Positions 1-7,674 of a DNA stretch of 10,339 nt are shown here, in pieces. Under the pieces are notes generated by a model. The model was not told the origin of the DNA. It did no database searches and saw only the letters and a list, made by a program, of their open reading frames with translations. The first letter of the stretch is position 1. Each line of letters starts with the position of its first letter. The DNA is from Bacteroidales bacterium UBA1187 (GTDB taxonomy: Bacteria > Bacteroidota > Bacteroidia > Bacteroidales > Paludibacteraceae), in contig DBYL01000045.1 in the NCBI GenBank assembly GCA_002309835.1, positions 25,297 to 35,635 on the forward strand. Direction: 5' to 3'. The position numbers were made by a program, and so were the translations under genes.

Positions 1-1253
1 AAGTGGTTGAGAGCGGAGAACTTGCCTTTGTACTCGCCGTTAGCCTTGAGCACAGCCAGACGTTTCTGAACCATCTCGATGAGCAGTTTCTCGGTCTCGA
101 TCTGCGATACCATCACGTTTCCGTGCGGGTCACGGTCGAGCGTAAGCTGTTTGGCGATACCCTTCGGCAGCGAACGGAACAGTTCACACGAAGCAGGCGT
201 CAGTTTCGACTTCACGTACTCGCGTTTTGCATCATCACCGTCGAGGGAGACAAACTCCTCGTTAGCAGCCAACATGTCGTTGAGTTCCTGAATCAGCACA
301 CGCATCGCCGGAATGAACTCGATGAGGCCTTCGGGGATAAGGATCGTACCGAAGTTAAGACCTGCATTCGCACGAGCAACAATAACCTTGACGATATCCT
401 CGACGATGTCATTGAGGGTCATCTTCTTCGCCTCAACCTCCTCAGAAATCAGACAGATATTCGGCTGTGCCTCGAGTGCGCACTCGAGGGCGATATGACT
501 GGCGCTACGACCCATGAGGCGGATGAAGTGCCAGTATTTCTTCGCGGAGTTAGCATCACGCTGGATATTACCGATGAGTTCGGCATAAGTCTTACAAGCG
601 GTGTCGAAACCGAAGGAGGTCTCGATCATCTCGTTCTTGAGGTCTCCGTCGATGGTCTTCGGGCAACCGATAACCTGGATACCGCATTTCTTCTGCAGAT
701 AGTACTCAGCCAGCACACAAGCGTTGGTGTTTGAGTCGTCACCACCGATGATGACTACCGCCTTGATTCCCAGCTGTTTACATACCTCGATACCATTATC
801 AAACTGCCAAGTCTCTTCGAGTTTGGTACGACCGGAACCGATGATATCAAAGCCACCGGTATTACGGTAGTCATCGATGATGTCACCGGTCAGCTCCTGA
901 TACTTACCGTCAATAAGACCGGAAGGACCACCGAGGAAACCATACAGTTTATTCTTCGGGTTGAGCGATTTGAGACCGTCGAACAGACCCGCGATGACAT
1001 TGTGACCACCGGGGGCTTGACCACCGGAGAGGATGACACCGACATTGAGCGGTTCGCTCTCGTTCTTACCGGTAGTGGGTTCAAACGTGATGAGCGGCAG
1101 ACCGTAAGTGTTCGGGAAGAGTTTTTTGATTTCTTCCTGATCGGCTACCGATTGTGTTTTCTCGCCTTCTACGAGGCGAACAGCGCCCTGCAATGCTACC
1201 GGCATCTTCGGCTGGTAGTTCTGACGAGCGATTTGTAATGGAGATTTTTGCAT
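1..1253 (-). CDS. pfp: PPi-dependent 6-phosphofructokinase, C-terminus beyond window
   Basis: Diphosphate--fructose-6-phosphate 1-phosphotransferase is a cytoplasmic enzyme that reversibly phosphorylates fructose 6-phosphate with pyrophosphate. The reading frame starts at the ATG at 1253 (MQKSPLQIARQNYQPKMP) and stays open through 417 codons to the left edge. Visible motifs are GGQAPGGHN (residues 77-85), GGDDSN (170-175), PKTIDGDLKN (198-207) and MGR (247-249). In ATP-dependent enzymes the positions of D173 and K199 are glycines; Asp and Lys there are the known marks of PPi use, and the Asp residues of TIDGD include the catalytic base. From what I know of the long bacterial PFP class (about 550 aa), roughly 130 C-terminal residues are missing. 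It lies 12 bases after the ispG stop, and I see no promoter in that gap, so it is probably co-transcribed with ispG. Confidence 0.93.
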   Translation of the reverse strand, partial: MQKSPLQIARQNYQPKMPVALQGAVRLVEGEKTQSVADQEEIKKLFPNTYGLPLITFEPTTGKNESEPLNVGVILSGGQAPGGHNVIAGLFDGLKSLNPKNKLYGFLGGPSGLIDGKYQELTGDIIDDYRNTGGFDIIGSGRTKLEETWQFDNGIEVCKQLGIKAVVIIGGDDSNTNACVLAEYYLQKKCGIQVIGCPKTIDGDLKNEMIETSFGFDTACKTYAELIGNIQRDANSAKKYWHFIRLMGRSASHIALECALEAQPNICLISEEVEAKKMTLNDIVEDIVKVIVARANAGLNFGTILIPEGLIEFIPAMRVLIQELNDMLAANEEFVSLDGDDAKREYVKSKLTPASCELFRSLPKGIAKQLTLDRDPHGNVMVSQIETEKLLIEMVQKRLAVLKANGEYKGKFSALNH

Positions 1254-1265
1254 AATGGTTAATTT

Positions 1266-2618
1266 TTAATGTTGTTTATCTTGTTCAATCAGTTCCAATA
1301 GTTTTTCTACGGCTTCTTCCTGCGGGATATTCTTGAGGATACATTCCTTGCCGCGGTAGAGGCTTATGCGGTCGCGACCGGCACCTACGTATCCGTAGTC
1401 GGCATCGGCCATCTCACCCGGACCGTTGACGATACAACCCATGATGGCGATCTTAAGCCCCGTCAGATGACTCGTAGCTTCTTTGACCTTATGGATCGTC
1501 TCCTCGAGGTTAAACAGCGTGCGACCGCAAGAGGGACAAGAGATATACTCCGTTTTATAAATACGCACGCGCGCGGCTTGGAGGATGTCCTTGCTGAGGA
1601 AGTTCAGTCTCGTCTCCGAGAAATTAGGGTTAACAAGCGTCAGTTCCGTGGCCTTGAATTCCCACAGCAGTCGTCCGCATTCAGCGGCCGCCTGAAGGGC
1701 GAAGGTCTCCCAGTTATCTTCGTAAGAGGTATAGCGAATCTCTGCGCTGCCACCGATATTATCGAGCACTTCGGCCACTACCGAACCGTCATAACGGATA
1801 GAGTCTTCGTCCGCGAAATAGTCCACCAGTTCTTGCGCCACCGGTATCTCGTTCTCCGGGGCTTCAGAAAGGCTGACACGGATGGTGTCTCCTATACCGT
1901 CGGCCAGCAGCGCACCGATACCTACGGCGGACTTGATGCGTCCGTCTTCACCTTCACCGGCCTCCGTCACACCGAGGTGCAGCGGATAAGCCATGTGCTC
2001 TTTGCGCATCGTTTTGACAAGCATACGAACTGTATCGACCATCACGCGTGTGTTAGACGCCTTGACGGAGATGACGATATTCTCAAACTCCTGCTCGGCC
2101 GCGATGCGAAGAAACTCCATGACGGACTCCACCATACCTTCCGGCGTATCACCGTATTTCTCCATCATGCGCGGAGATAATGAACCGTGGTTGACACCGA
2201 TGCGGATAGCCGTCTCATGCGCGCGGCAGATATCGAGCAGATGCGTAAAACGCTCTTCTATCTTCGCAGGGTCTTTGCTATAATTACCCGGGTTGATACG
2301 CACGGCTTCCACCACTTGCGCCGCTGCATCTGCCACCTCGGAATTGAAATGGATGTCTGCCACGAGAGGCACGGCCGTGAGGACCTGAGCGTGGATCTCT
2401 TTGAGCGATTCCACCTCTTTCAGACCCTGCGTCGTGAAACGCAACAGTTCAGCACCCGCCTCGATACAACGACGCGCCTGGTCCACCGAAGCGTCTATAT
2501 CGTTGGTGTCGGTATTCGCCATCGTCTGCACTCGAATCGGATAATCGGAACCTAAGAAAATGTTTCCGACCTGCACTGTAGAGGTCTTTCGACGGTCGTA
2601 TGTCAGTTTAATTTGCAT
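1266..2618 (-). CDS. ispG: 4-hydroxy-3-methylbut-2-enyl diphosphate synthase (IspG/GcpE)
   Basis: IspG converts 2-C-methyl-D-erythritol 2,4-cyclodiphosphate to HMBPP, the penultimate step of the MEP isoprenoid pathway, using a [4Fe-4S] cluster. Residues 1 to about 265 form the TIM-barrel part (VQVGN, ADIHF, RINPGN, IGVNHGSLS, GVTEAGEGEDGRIKSA, DGIGDTIRVSLS). The cluster domain has CPSC (C361, C364) and MGCIVNGPGE (C395, and E402 as the likely catalytic Glu), followed by DADYGYVGAG. At 450 aa the protein is longer than the two-domain E. coli type (about 370 aa). It is shorter than the roughly 600-aa three-domain enzymes I associate with Bacteroidota: only about 90 residues separate barrel from cluster domain. 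The start at 2618 gives the expected N-terminus (MQIKLTYDRRKT) and sits just downstream of a candidate promoter. It heads a probable ispG-pfp operon. Confidence 0.97.
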   Translation of the reverse strand: MQIKLTYDRRKTSTVQVGNIFLGSDYPIRVQTMANTDTNDIDASVDQARRCIEAGAELLRFTTQGLKEVESLKEIHAQVLTAVPLVADIHFNSEVADAAAQVVEAVRINPGNYSKDPAKIEERFTHLLDICRAHETAIRIGVNHGSLSPRMMEKYGDTPEGMVESVMEFLRIAAEQEFENIVISVKASNTRVMVDTVRMLVKTMRKEHMAYPLHLGVTEAGEGEDGRIKSAVGIGALLADGIGDTIRVSLSEAPENEIPVAQELVDYFADEDSIRYDGSVVAEVLDNIGGSAEIRYTSYEDNWETFALQAAAECGRLLWEFKATELTLVNPNFSETRLNFLSKDILQAARVRIYKTEYISCPSCGRTLFNLEETIHKVKEATSHLTGLKIAIMGCIVNGPGEMADADYGYVGAGRDRISLYRGKECILKNIPQEEAVEKLLELIEQDKQH

Positions 2619-2636
2619 AAAAATGCACTTTTTTTA

Positions 2637-2644
2637 CAAAATTA
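2637..2644 (-). promoter_or_regulatory. Candidate ispG promoter, -7 element TAATTTTG
   Basis: Read on the minus strand, this is TAATTTTG, a full match to the Bacteroidota -7 consensus TAnnTTTG. It lies 18 bases upstream of the ispG ATG, so the leader would be only about a dozen A/T-rich bases. There is no good TTG at the usual -33 position (about 20 bases upstream), which lowers confidence. Confidence 0.5.
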
Positions 2645-2676
2645 TTTGCGTATGTCAAAAAAATGTAGTACTTTTG
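2645..2676 (+). promoter_or_regulatory. Promoter of tRNA-Lys, TTTG-N20-TACTTTTG
   Basis: TTTG at 2645-2648 and TACTTTTG at 2669-2676 are separated by 20 bases. This matches the Bacteroidota sigma factor consensus (TTTG at -33, TAnnTTTG at -7). Transcription would start near 2683, leaving a precursor leader of under 20 bases before the mature tRNA. The -33 element directly abuts the oppositely oriented -7 element of ispG. Confidence 0.75.
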
Positions 2677-2700
2677 CACCCGCTTTTCAAAAAAGCCGGA

Positions 2701-2773
2701 GAATCAGTAGCTCAGCAGGTAGAGCACATCCCTTTTAAGGATGGGGTCCTGGGTTCGAGCCCCAGCTGGTTCA
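2701..2773 (+). tRNA. tRNA-Lys (anticodon TTT)
   Basis: The sequence folds into a complete cloverleaf. The acceptor stem is GAATCAG with CTGGTTC (one G-T pair), the D stem GCTC with GAGC, the anticodon stem CATCC with GGATG, and the T stem CTGGG with CCCAG around loop TTCGAGC. The anticodon loop CTTTTAA places TTT at 2734-2736, reading Lys codons AAA and AAG. The discriminator base is A at 2773. The following bases are not CCA, so CCA must be added after transcription. It is the only gene on the plus strand, with its own promoter and terminator. Confidence 0.97.
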
Positions 2774-2774
2774 C

Positions 2775-2809
2775 AAGGGAGACGAGGCAACTCGCCTCCC
2801 TTTGTTTTT
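2775..2809 (+). terminator. Intrinsic terminator of tRNA-Lys
   Basis: AAGGGAG (2775-2781) pairs with CTCCCTT (2796-2802). Inside it CGAG pairs with CTCG around a GCAA tetraloop, with one A/C mismatch between the two helices. A T-rich run (TTTGTTTTT) follows to 2809. The hairpin begins two bases after the tRNA and ends next to the leuS stop at 2810. Read on the minus strand it has no T-run after it, so it looks tuned to the tRNA rather than to leuS. Confidence 0.85.
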
Positions 2810-5587
2810 CTACATCACGATATTTACGATCCTACCCGGTACAACGATGATCTTCTTGATCGCGTTGCCGGCAAGGTACTTCGCGGTGTCTTCGTGCGCC
2901 AACACGAGTTTCTCCACTTCTTCTTTCGGCGTGTCCTTCGGGCATTCGAGCGTGAAACGCACCTTGCCGTTGAACTGCACCGGATATTTCTGCGTGTCCT
3001 CTACGAGGTAACTCTCGTCGCATACAGGCCACTCGGCGTCGATGACGAAATCGTTTAGCGTTGAGCGATTAGCGTTTAGAGATTTGCAACGATGGTACAT
3101 CTCTTCGGCGATATGCGGGGCGTATGGAGCCAACAGGACTGCTACCTGCTCGAGGATCGCACGTTTGTTGCACTTCAATGCACTCAGTTCGTTCTGCGCG
3201 ATCATAAAGGCAGGGATGGACGTGTTGAACGAGAAGTTCTCGATATCCCAGGTGATCTTCTTGATCAGTTTATGCAGGCTGCGCAACTCTTCCTTCGTCG
3301 GGGCTTCCTCACTGATCGTCTCGTACATGTTCCATAGACGTTTGAGGAAACGGTGTACGCCGTCGATGCCATTGGTGTCCCAGGGTTTGGACATCTCCAG
3401 CGGACCGAGGAACATCTCATAGAGACGCAAGGTGTCGGCACCGAACTTAGCAATCACGTCATCGGGGTTGACAACGTTGAACATCGACTTACTCATCTTC
3501 TCGACCGCCCAGCCGCAGATATACTGTTTCGGTCCGGCGAGGTACGGGTTATCTTCCACAGATGTACCGTCCGCAAAGACGAACTGCGCATTCTTGAACT
3601 CCGGCATCCAGTTACGGAAGGCATTGATATCCAGCACGTCGTTGTTGACGAGGTTCACATTCACGTGAATAGGTTGCACCTTATCCTTGTATTCCGGATT
3701 CTCAATGAGGTTGTACGAGATATAGAGGTTACCCGTCGCGCCTTCGCCGATATAGCGATACACGAAGTTCGAGCGACCTTGTATCATACCCTGGTTGATG
3801 AGTTTCTTGAAGGGTTCGTCCTCGCATACATACCCAAGGTCATAGAGGAACTTATTCCAGAAACGGCTGTAGATGAGGTGTCCCGTCGCGTGCTCCGAAC
3901 CTCCGAGGTACAGATCCACCTGACGCCAGTAGTCGTTCGCCTGATGGCTCACGAGCGCTTCGTCATTATGCGGATCCATGTAACGCAGGTAGTACGCACT
4001 CGAACCGGCAAAGCCCGGCATCGTGCAGAGCTCCAGCGGATAACCTTTATACGTCCAGTTCTCGGCGTTGCCAAGCGGCGGACGACCATCCGAAGTAGGT
4101 TCGAATTTCTTCACCTCCGGCAAGCGCAACGGCAGGTCTTTCTCGTCCACCGCGTACGGCATACCGTCCTTGTAGTAGATCGGGAAGGGTTCGCCCCAAT
4201 AACGCTGACGAGAGAAGATTGCATCACGCAGACGGTAGTTGACTTTCACGCGACCGATGCCGGTGTTGGTGATATACTCCTTCATCGCCTGGATGGCCTC
4301 TTTGACCTCCATACCATTGAGGAATCCCGAGTTGATCATCTTACCTTCCTTCGCGTCAAACGACTCTTCGCTGACGTCTGCGCCTTCGATAAGCGGGATG
4401 ATAGGTAAGTTGAAATGTTTCGCGAAAGCGTAGTCACGGCTATCGTGCGCAGGCACGGCCATGATAGCGCCAGTACCGTAACCCGCGAGGACGTAATCAG
4501 ATACATAGATAGGTATCTCGCCTTGCGTGAGCGGGTTAATCGCATACGAACCCGTGAACACACCCGTGACGCGACGGTCCGCGATGCGCTCACGCTCCGT
4601 GCGGTTCTTGCAGCGCGCGAGATAAGCCTCTACCTCTTCGCGTTGCTCGTCGGTAATGACGCGCTGTACATACTCGCTCTCCGGCGCTAACACCATAAAG
4701 GTGACGCCGAAGATGGTATCTGCACGGGTAGTAAAGATAGTGAACGGTTCCTCTTGTCCCTTGATGGCGAATTGCATCTCTGCACCTTCGCTGCGACCGA
4801 TCCAGTTACGTTGCGTCTCTTTAAGACTCTCCGTCCAGTCGATGCGGTCCAAGCCCTCCAACAGACGACCGGCATACGCACTCACACGCAAGCACCACTG
4901 GCGCATCACGCGTTGCTCCACCGGATAACCGCCACGCACGGAGAGACCTTCGGAAACCTCATCGTTGGCCAGCACCGTACCGAGTTTCGGACACCAGTTG
5001 ACCTTCGTGTCCGCCAGATAGGCGATGCGGTAGTTCATGAGCCGCTCCTGCTGCTCTTTCTCGCTCAGCGTGGCCCATTTGGGGTCATTAGCCTCCCACT
5101 CCGCAATGAGTTTGGAGATAGGCTGCGCCTTCTGCGTCTTGGGATCGAAATAGGAGTTGAACATCTGTACAAACGCCCACTGCGTCCATTTATAGAACGC
5201 CGGATCGCAGGTACGAACCTCACGATTCCAATCGTAGCAGAAACCGATCTTCTTCAACTGCGAGATATAGCGGTCGATATTCTCAAAGGTCGTCTTCTCG
5301 GGATGTGTACCCGTCTGGATAGCATATTGCTCTGCCGGCAGACCGTAGGAGTCGAAACCCATCGGGTGCAGCACATTAAAGCCTTTGAGACGTTTGTAGC
5401 GGCTGTAGATATCAGACGCGATATACCCTAACGGGTGGCCGACATGCAGGCCGGCCCCCGAGGGATAAGGGAACATATCAAGCACGTAGTAATGCGGTTT
5501 ATCGGAGGTATTCGAGACTTTATATGCCTCGGCTTTCTCCCACTCCGCTTGCCATCGTTGCTCTATTTCACTAAAGTTGTAATCCAT
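2810..5587 (-). CDS. leuS: Leucyl-tRNA synthetase
   Basis: This cytoplasmic class I aminoacyl-tRNA synthetase charges tRNA-Leu and edits misacylated tRNA. The class I signature is HVGH at residues 48-51 (within PYPSGAGLHVGH), and the second signature KMSKS is at 697-701. The CP1 editing domain shows the threonine-rich TTRADTIFG (286-294) and GTGAIMAVPAHDSRD (371-385); the last Asp matches the one that contacts the amino group of the editing substrate in known LeuRS structures. A leucine-specific insert of about 80 residues precedes KMSKS, and a C-terminal tRNA-binding region ends near 925. The length (925 aa) is normal for the phylum. The start at 5587 gives MDYNFSEIEQRWQ, the expected N-terminus. 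It begins 5 bases after the tkt stop, so both genes are likely on one transcript. The stop TAG is one base from the tRNA-Lys terminator, and no separate leuS terminator is visible. Confidence 0.98.
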   Translation of the reverse strand: MDYNFSEIEQRWQAEWEKAEAYKVSNTSDKPHYYVLDMFPYPSGAGLHVGHPLGYIASDIYSRYKRLKGFNVLHPMGFDSYGLPAEQYAIQTGTHPEKTTFENIDRYISQLKKIGFCYDWNREVRTCDPAFYKWTQWAFVQMFNSYFDPKTQKAQPISKLIAEWEANDPKWATLSEKEQQERLMNYRIAYLADTKVNWCPKLGTVLANDEVSEGLSVRGGYPVEQRVMRQWCLRVSAYAGRLLEGLDRIDWTESLKETQRNWIGRSEGAEMQFAIKGQEEPFTIFTTRADTIFGVTFMVLAPESEYVQRVITDEQREEVEAYLARCKNRTERERIADRRVTGVFTGSYAINPLTQGEIPIYVSDYVLAGYGTGAIMAVPAHDSRDYAFAKHFNLPIIPLIEGADVSEESFDAKEGKMINSGFLNGMEVKEAIQAMKEYITNTGIGRVKVNYRLRDAIFSRQRYWGEPFPIYYKDGMPYAVDEKDLPLRLPEVKKFEPTSDGRPPLGNAENWTYKGYPLELCTMPGFAGSSAYYLRYMDPHNDEALVSHQANDYWRQVDLYLGGSEHATGHLIYSRFWNKFLYDLGYVCEDEPFKKLINQGMIQGRSNFVYRYIGEGATGNLYISYNLIENPEYKDKVQPIHVNVNLVNNDVLDINAFRNWMPEFKNAQFVFADGTSVEDNPYLAGPKQYICGWAVEKMSKSMFNVVNPDDVIAKFGADTLRLYEMFLGPLEMSKPWDTNGIDGVHRFLKRLWNMYETISEEAPTKEELRSLHKLIKKITWDIENFSFNTSIPAFMIAQNELSALKCNKRAILEQVAVLLAPYAPHIAEEMYHRCKSLNANRSTLNDFVIDAEWPVCDESYLVEDTQKYPVQFNGKVRFTLECPKDTPKEEVEKLVLAHEDTAKYLAGNAIKKIIVVPGRIVNIVM

Positions 5588-5592
5588 TTATA

Positions 5593-7602
5593 TTATAAGA
5601 GTTTTTTAACTTGCTCGTAAACATTCTGAGCGGTGAAGCCGAGTTTCTCGTCCAGCACTTTGTACGGCGCAGAGAAACCGAAGCTCTCGAGACCCCAGAT
5701 AGCACCATTCTCGCCAACGAGTCCTTCGAGCGTGCAAGGCAGACCGGCGGTCATACCGAAACGCTTGATACCCTTCGGCAGCACCTCATCCTGATATTTC
5801 TTGTCCTGCTCGCGGAAACGTCCTTCGGACGGAACACTGACTATCTGCAGACGGATACCTTCCTTACGCAGCAGTTCAGCACCGGCCAGCAATGTCGACA
5901 CTTCCGAACCGGAAGCCAACAGCACGATCTGCGGGTTCTCGTCTTTGGAAACGATATACGCACCTTTGCGGAAGCCTTCGAGGTTCACATTGGGCACCGG
6001 AGCGATATCCTGACGACTGAGGATGAGCGCCGTCGGCGTAGCAGTGTTTTCCAGCGCAGCGCGCCATGCGAGCGTCGTCTCTTCTGCATCGGCAGGACGA
6101 ACAACGAGCATCGACGGAGCACCGTGATGGTTATGCAGTTTCTCCATCAGACGGATCTGCGCCTCTTGCTCTACCGGCTCATGCGTCGGACCGTCCTCAC
6201 CTACGCGGAAGGCATCATGACTCCAGATGAATTTCACAGGCAGCTCCATGAGGGCAGCCATGCGGACTGCAGGTTTCATATAATCGCTGAAGACGAAGAA
6301 CGTGCCACAAGCAGGGATAATACCGCCATGCAGCGCCATACCGATCATGACACAAGCCATCGTGAGTTCGGATACTCCGGCCTGCAGGAACTGACCACTG
6401 AAATCACCTTTCTTGAGGGCATGGGTCTTCTTCAGGAAACCATCCGTCTTATCGGAGTTCGAGAGGTCAGCAGAAGAAACGATCATGTTACCTACATTCT
6501 CTGCGAGGAAGCTGAGCACTTTACCACTGGCGTTACGCGTAGCGTCACCCGGCTTCTGCTCAATGAGGCTCCAGTCTACGCAAGGCGTCTCACCACTCAT
6601 GAAGGCCTCATATTCCTTCGCTGCGAGCGGGTTCTTCTCTGTCCACTCATGATAAGCGGCATATTTCTTATTTGCTATCTCGCGCAGTTCAATAGCACGG
6701 TCTTCGTAGAGTTTCTGAACCTCCGGGAAGATCTGGAAGGGATTCGTAGGATCACCACCGAGGTGCTCGATAGTCTTCTCAAACGATGCGCCGGCCTTGC
6801 TGAGCGGAGCACCGTGAGTAGAACATTTACCTTCCCAGTTCTCACCTTCTGCCGTCACGCAACCCTTACCCATCGTCGTATGACCGATGATGATAGACGG
6901 TTGACCTTTGTGCGCCTTCGCTTTGATGATTGCCTCACGGATAGCATCGGGATCATTACCCGGGATCTCCTGAACGAACCATCCCCATGCCGCATATTTA
7001 GCCGCAACGTCTTCCGATGTCACCTCACCGCAACCGGTAGAGAGCTGGATCGTATTGGAGTCATAGAACATCACGAGGTTGTCCAGACCCAGGTGACCTG
7101 CCAGACGACCTGCACCTTGCGAGATCTCTTCCTGTACACCACCGTCCGAGATGAAGGCATAGATCGTCGGGTTATGGATGTCGCCAAAGCGGGTATTGAA
7201 CCACTTAGCAGCAATCGCTGCACCTACAGCGAAAGTATGACCTTGGCCGAGCGGACCGGAAGTATTCTCAATCATGCGTTCTATCTCACGCTCCGGGTGA
7301 CCCGGCGTTACCGAACCCCATTGACGGAGGTTCTGCAGGTCTTCGAGCGTAAACTTACCGGCCAAGCAAAGTTGGCTATAGAGCATCGGAGCCATGTGAC
7401 CCGGATCCAAGAAGAAACGGTCACGGGCTTCCCAACCCGGGTTCTCCGGATCGTACTCGAGGAACTCAGAGAAAAGAACATTGATGAAGTCTGCGCCACC
7501 CATAGCACCGCCCGGGTGACCACTCTTTGCTTTCTCTACTGCTGCAGCAGCCAGGATACGAATGTTATCCGCTGCGCGATTCAAAAGTTGTGTTGAATTC
7601 AT
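5593..7602 (-). CDS. tkt: Transketolase
   Basis: Transketolase moves two-carbon ketol units between sugar phosphates in the non-oxidative pentose phosphate pathway, using thiamine diphosphate and a divalent metal. It is a full-length single chain of 669 aa. The cofactor motif is SDGGVQEE (152-159) through to DSN (181-183), with D153 and N183 as likely metal ligands; the usual GDG reads SDG here. E412 in AGVSE is the expected catalytic Glu. Active-site histidines are visible as SGHPG (H29), DPGH (H69), TPGHPE (H102), THGAPL (H263) and GPTHEP (H474). The start at 7602 (MNSTQLLNRAADNIR) follows an A/T-rich stretch but no promoter that I can recognise. It is followed after 5 bases by leuS. Leucine codons TTA and CTA and serine codon TCA are absent from nearly the whole gene, which suggests strong codon selection and high expression. 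Confidence 0.98.
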   Translation of the reverse strand: MNSTQLLNRAADNIRILAAAAVEKAKSGHPGGAMGGADFINVLFSEFLEYDPENPGWEARDRFFLDPGHMAPMLYSQLCLAGKFTLEDLQNLRQWGSVTPGHPEREIERMIENTSGPLGQGHTFAVGAAIAAKWFNTRFGDIHNPTIYAFISDGGVQEEISQGAGRLAGHLGLDNLVMFYDSNTIQLSTGCGEVTSEDVAAKYAAWGWFVQEIPGNDPDAIREAIIKAKAHKGQPSIIIGHTTMGKGCVTAEGENWEGKCSTHGAPLSKAGASFEKTIEHLGGDPTNPFQIFPEVQKLYEDRAIELREIANKKYAAYHEWTEKNPLAAKEYEAFMSGETPCVDWSLIEQKPGDATRNASGKVLSFLAENVGNMIVSSADLSNSDKTDGFLKKTHALKKGDFSGQFLQAGVSELTMACVMIGMALHGGIIPACGTFFVFSDYMKPAVRMAALMELPVKFIWSHDAFRVGEDGPTHEPVEQEAQIRLMEKLHNHHGAPSMLVVRPADAEETTLAWRAALENTATPTALILSRQDIAPVPNVNLEGFRKGAYIVSKDENPQIVLLASGSEVSTLLAGAELLRKEGIRLQIVSVPSEGRFREQDKKYQDEVLPKGIKRFGMTAGLPCTLEGLVGENGAIWGLESFGFSAPYKVLDEKLGFTAQNVYEQVKKLL

Positions 7603-7634
7603 AGTAAAAAATATTTTTGTTTTGTTAATTATTT

Positions 7635-7674
7635 GCTAGTTCTCTAGATATCTAGAATTCTAGAACTCTAGAAC
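7635..7674. repeat. Five-unit 8-bp CTAG tandem repeat
   Basis: Units at 7643, 7651, 7659 and 7667 each consist of TCTAGA plus two bases (TA, AT, AC, AC). A degenerate first unit, GCTAGTTC, is at 7635-7642. The array holds five CTAG tetramers in 40 bases and, because TCTAGA is a palindrome, it reads almost the same on both strands. It fills most of the gap between the 234-aa gene and tkt, and its last unit contains the stop codon of the former (7668-7670). On the minus strand it can fold in several ways, but no T-run follows, so it is not a standard terminator. Confidence 0.85.

Noticed and set aside
1467..2180. A 237-codon plus-strand open frame opposite ispG
   Set aside because: It is an in-register shadow of ispG, with no promoter and no recognisable protein features.
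2560..2850. A 96-codon plus-strand frame running through tRNA-Lys
   Set aside because: It reads through the tRNA and its terminator and overlaps the ispG and leuS ends; there is no support for translation.
3353..4408. A 351-codon plus-strand open frame opposite leuS
   Set aside because: It is in codon register with leuS and explained by the same codon avoidance; its composition (rich in Arg, His and Val) is typical of an antisense shadow.
5611..7596. A 661-codon plus-strand open frame opposite tkt
   Set aside because: It is exactly in register with the tkt codons, so it stays open merely because tkt avoids TTA, CTA and TCA. The product has no recognisable domain, and tkt is an unmistakable full-length gene.
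7603..7667. A promoter for tkt in the gap upstream
   Set aside because: The stretch is A/T-rich and contains the CTAG array, but no TAnnTTTG with a suitably placed TTG. The closest A/T run would start transcription after the ATG.
7635..7674. The CTAG array as an intrinsic terminator or as insertion-sequence ends
   Set aside because: No T-run follows the possible hairpins on the minus strand, and there is no transposase gene, target duplication or inverted-repeat pair at a distance.
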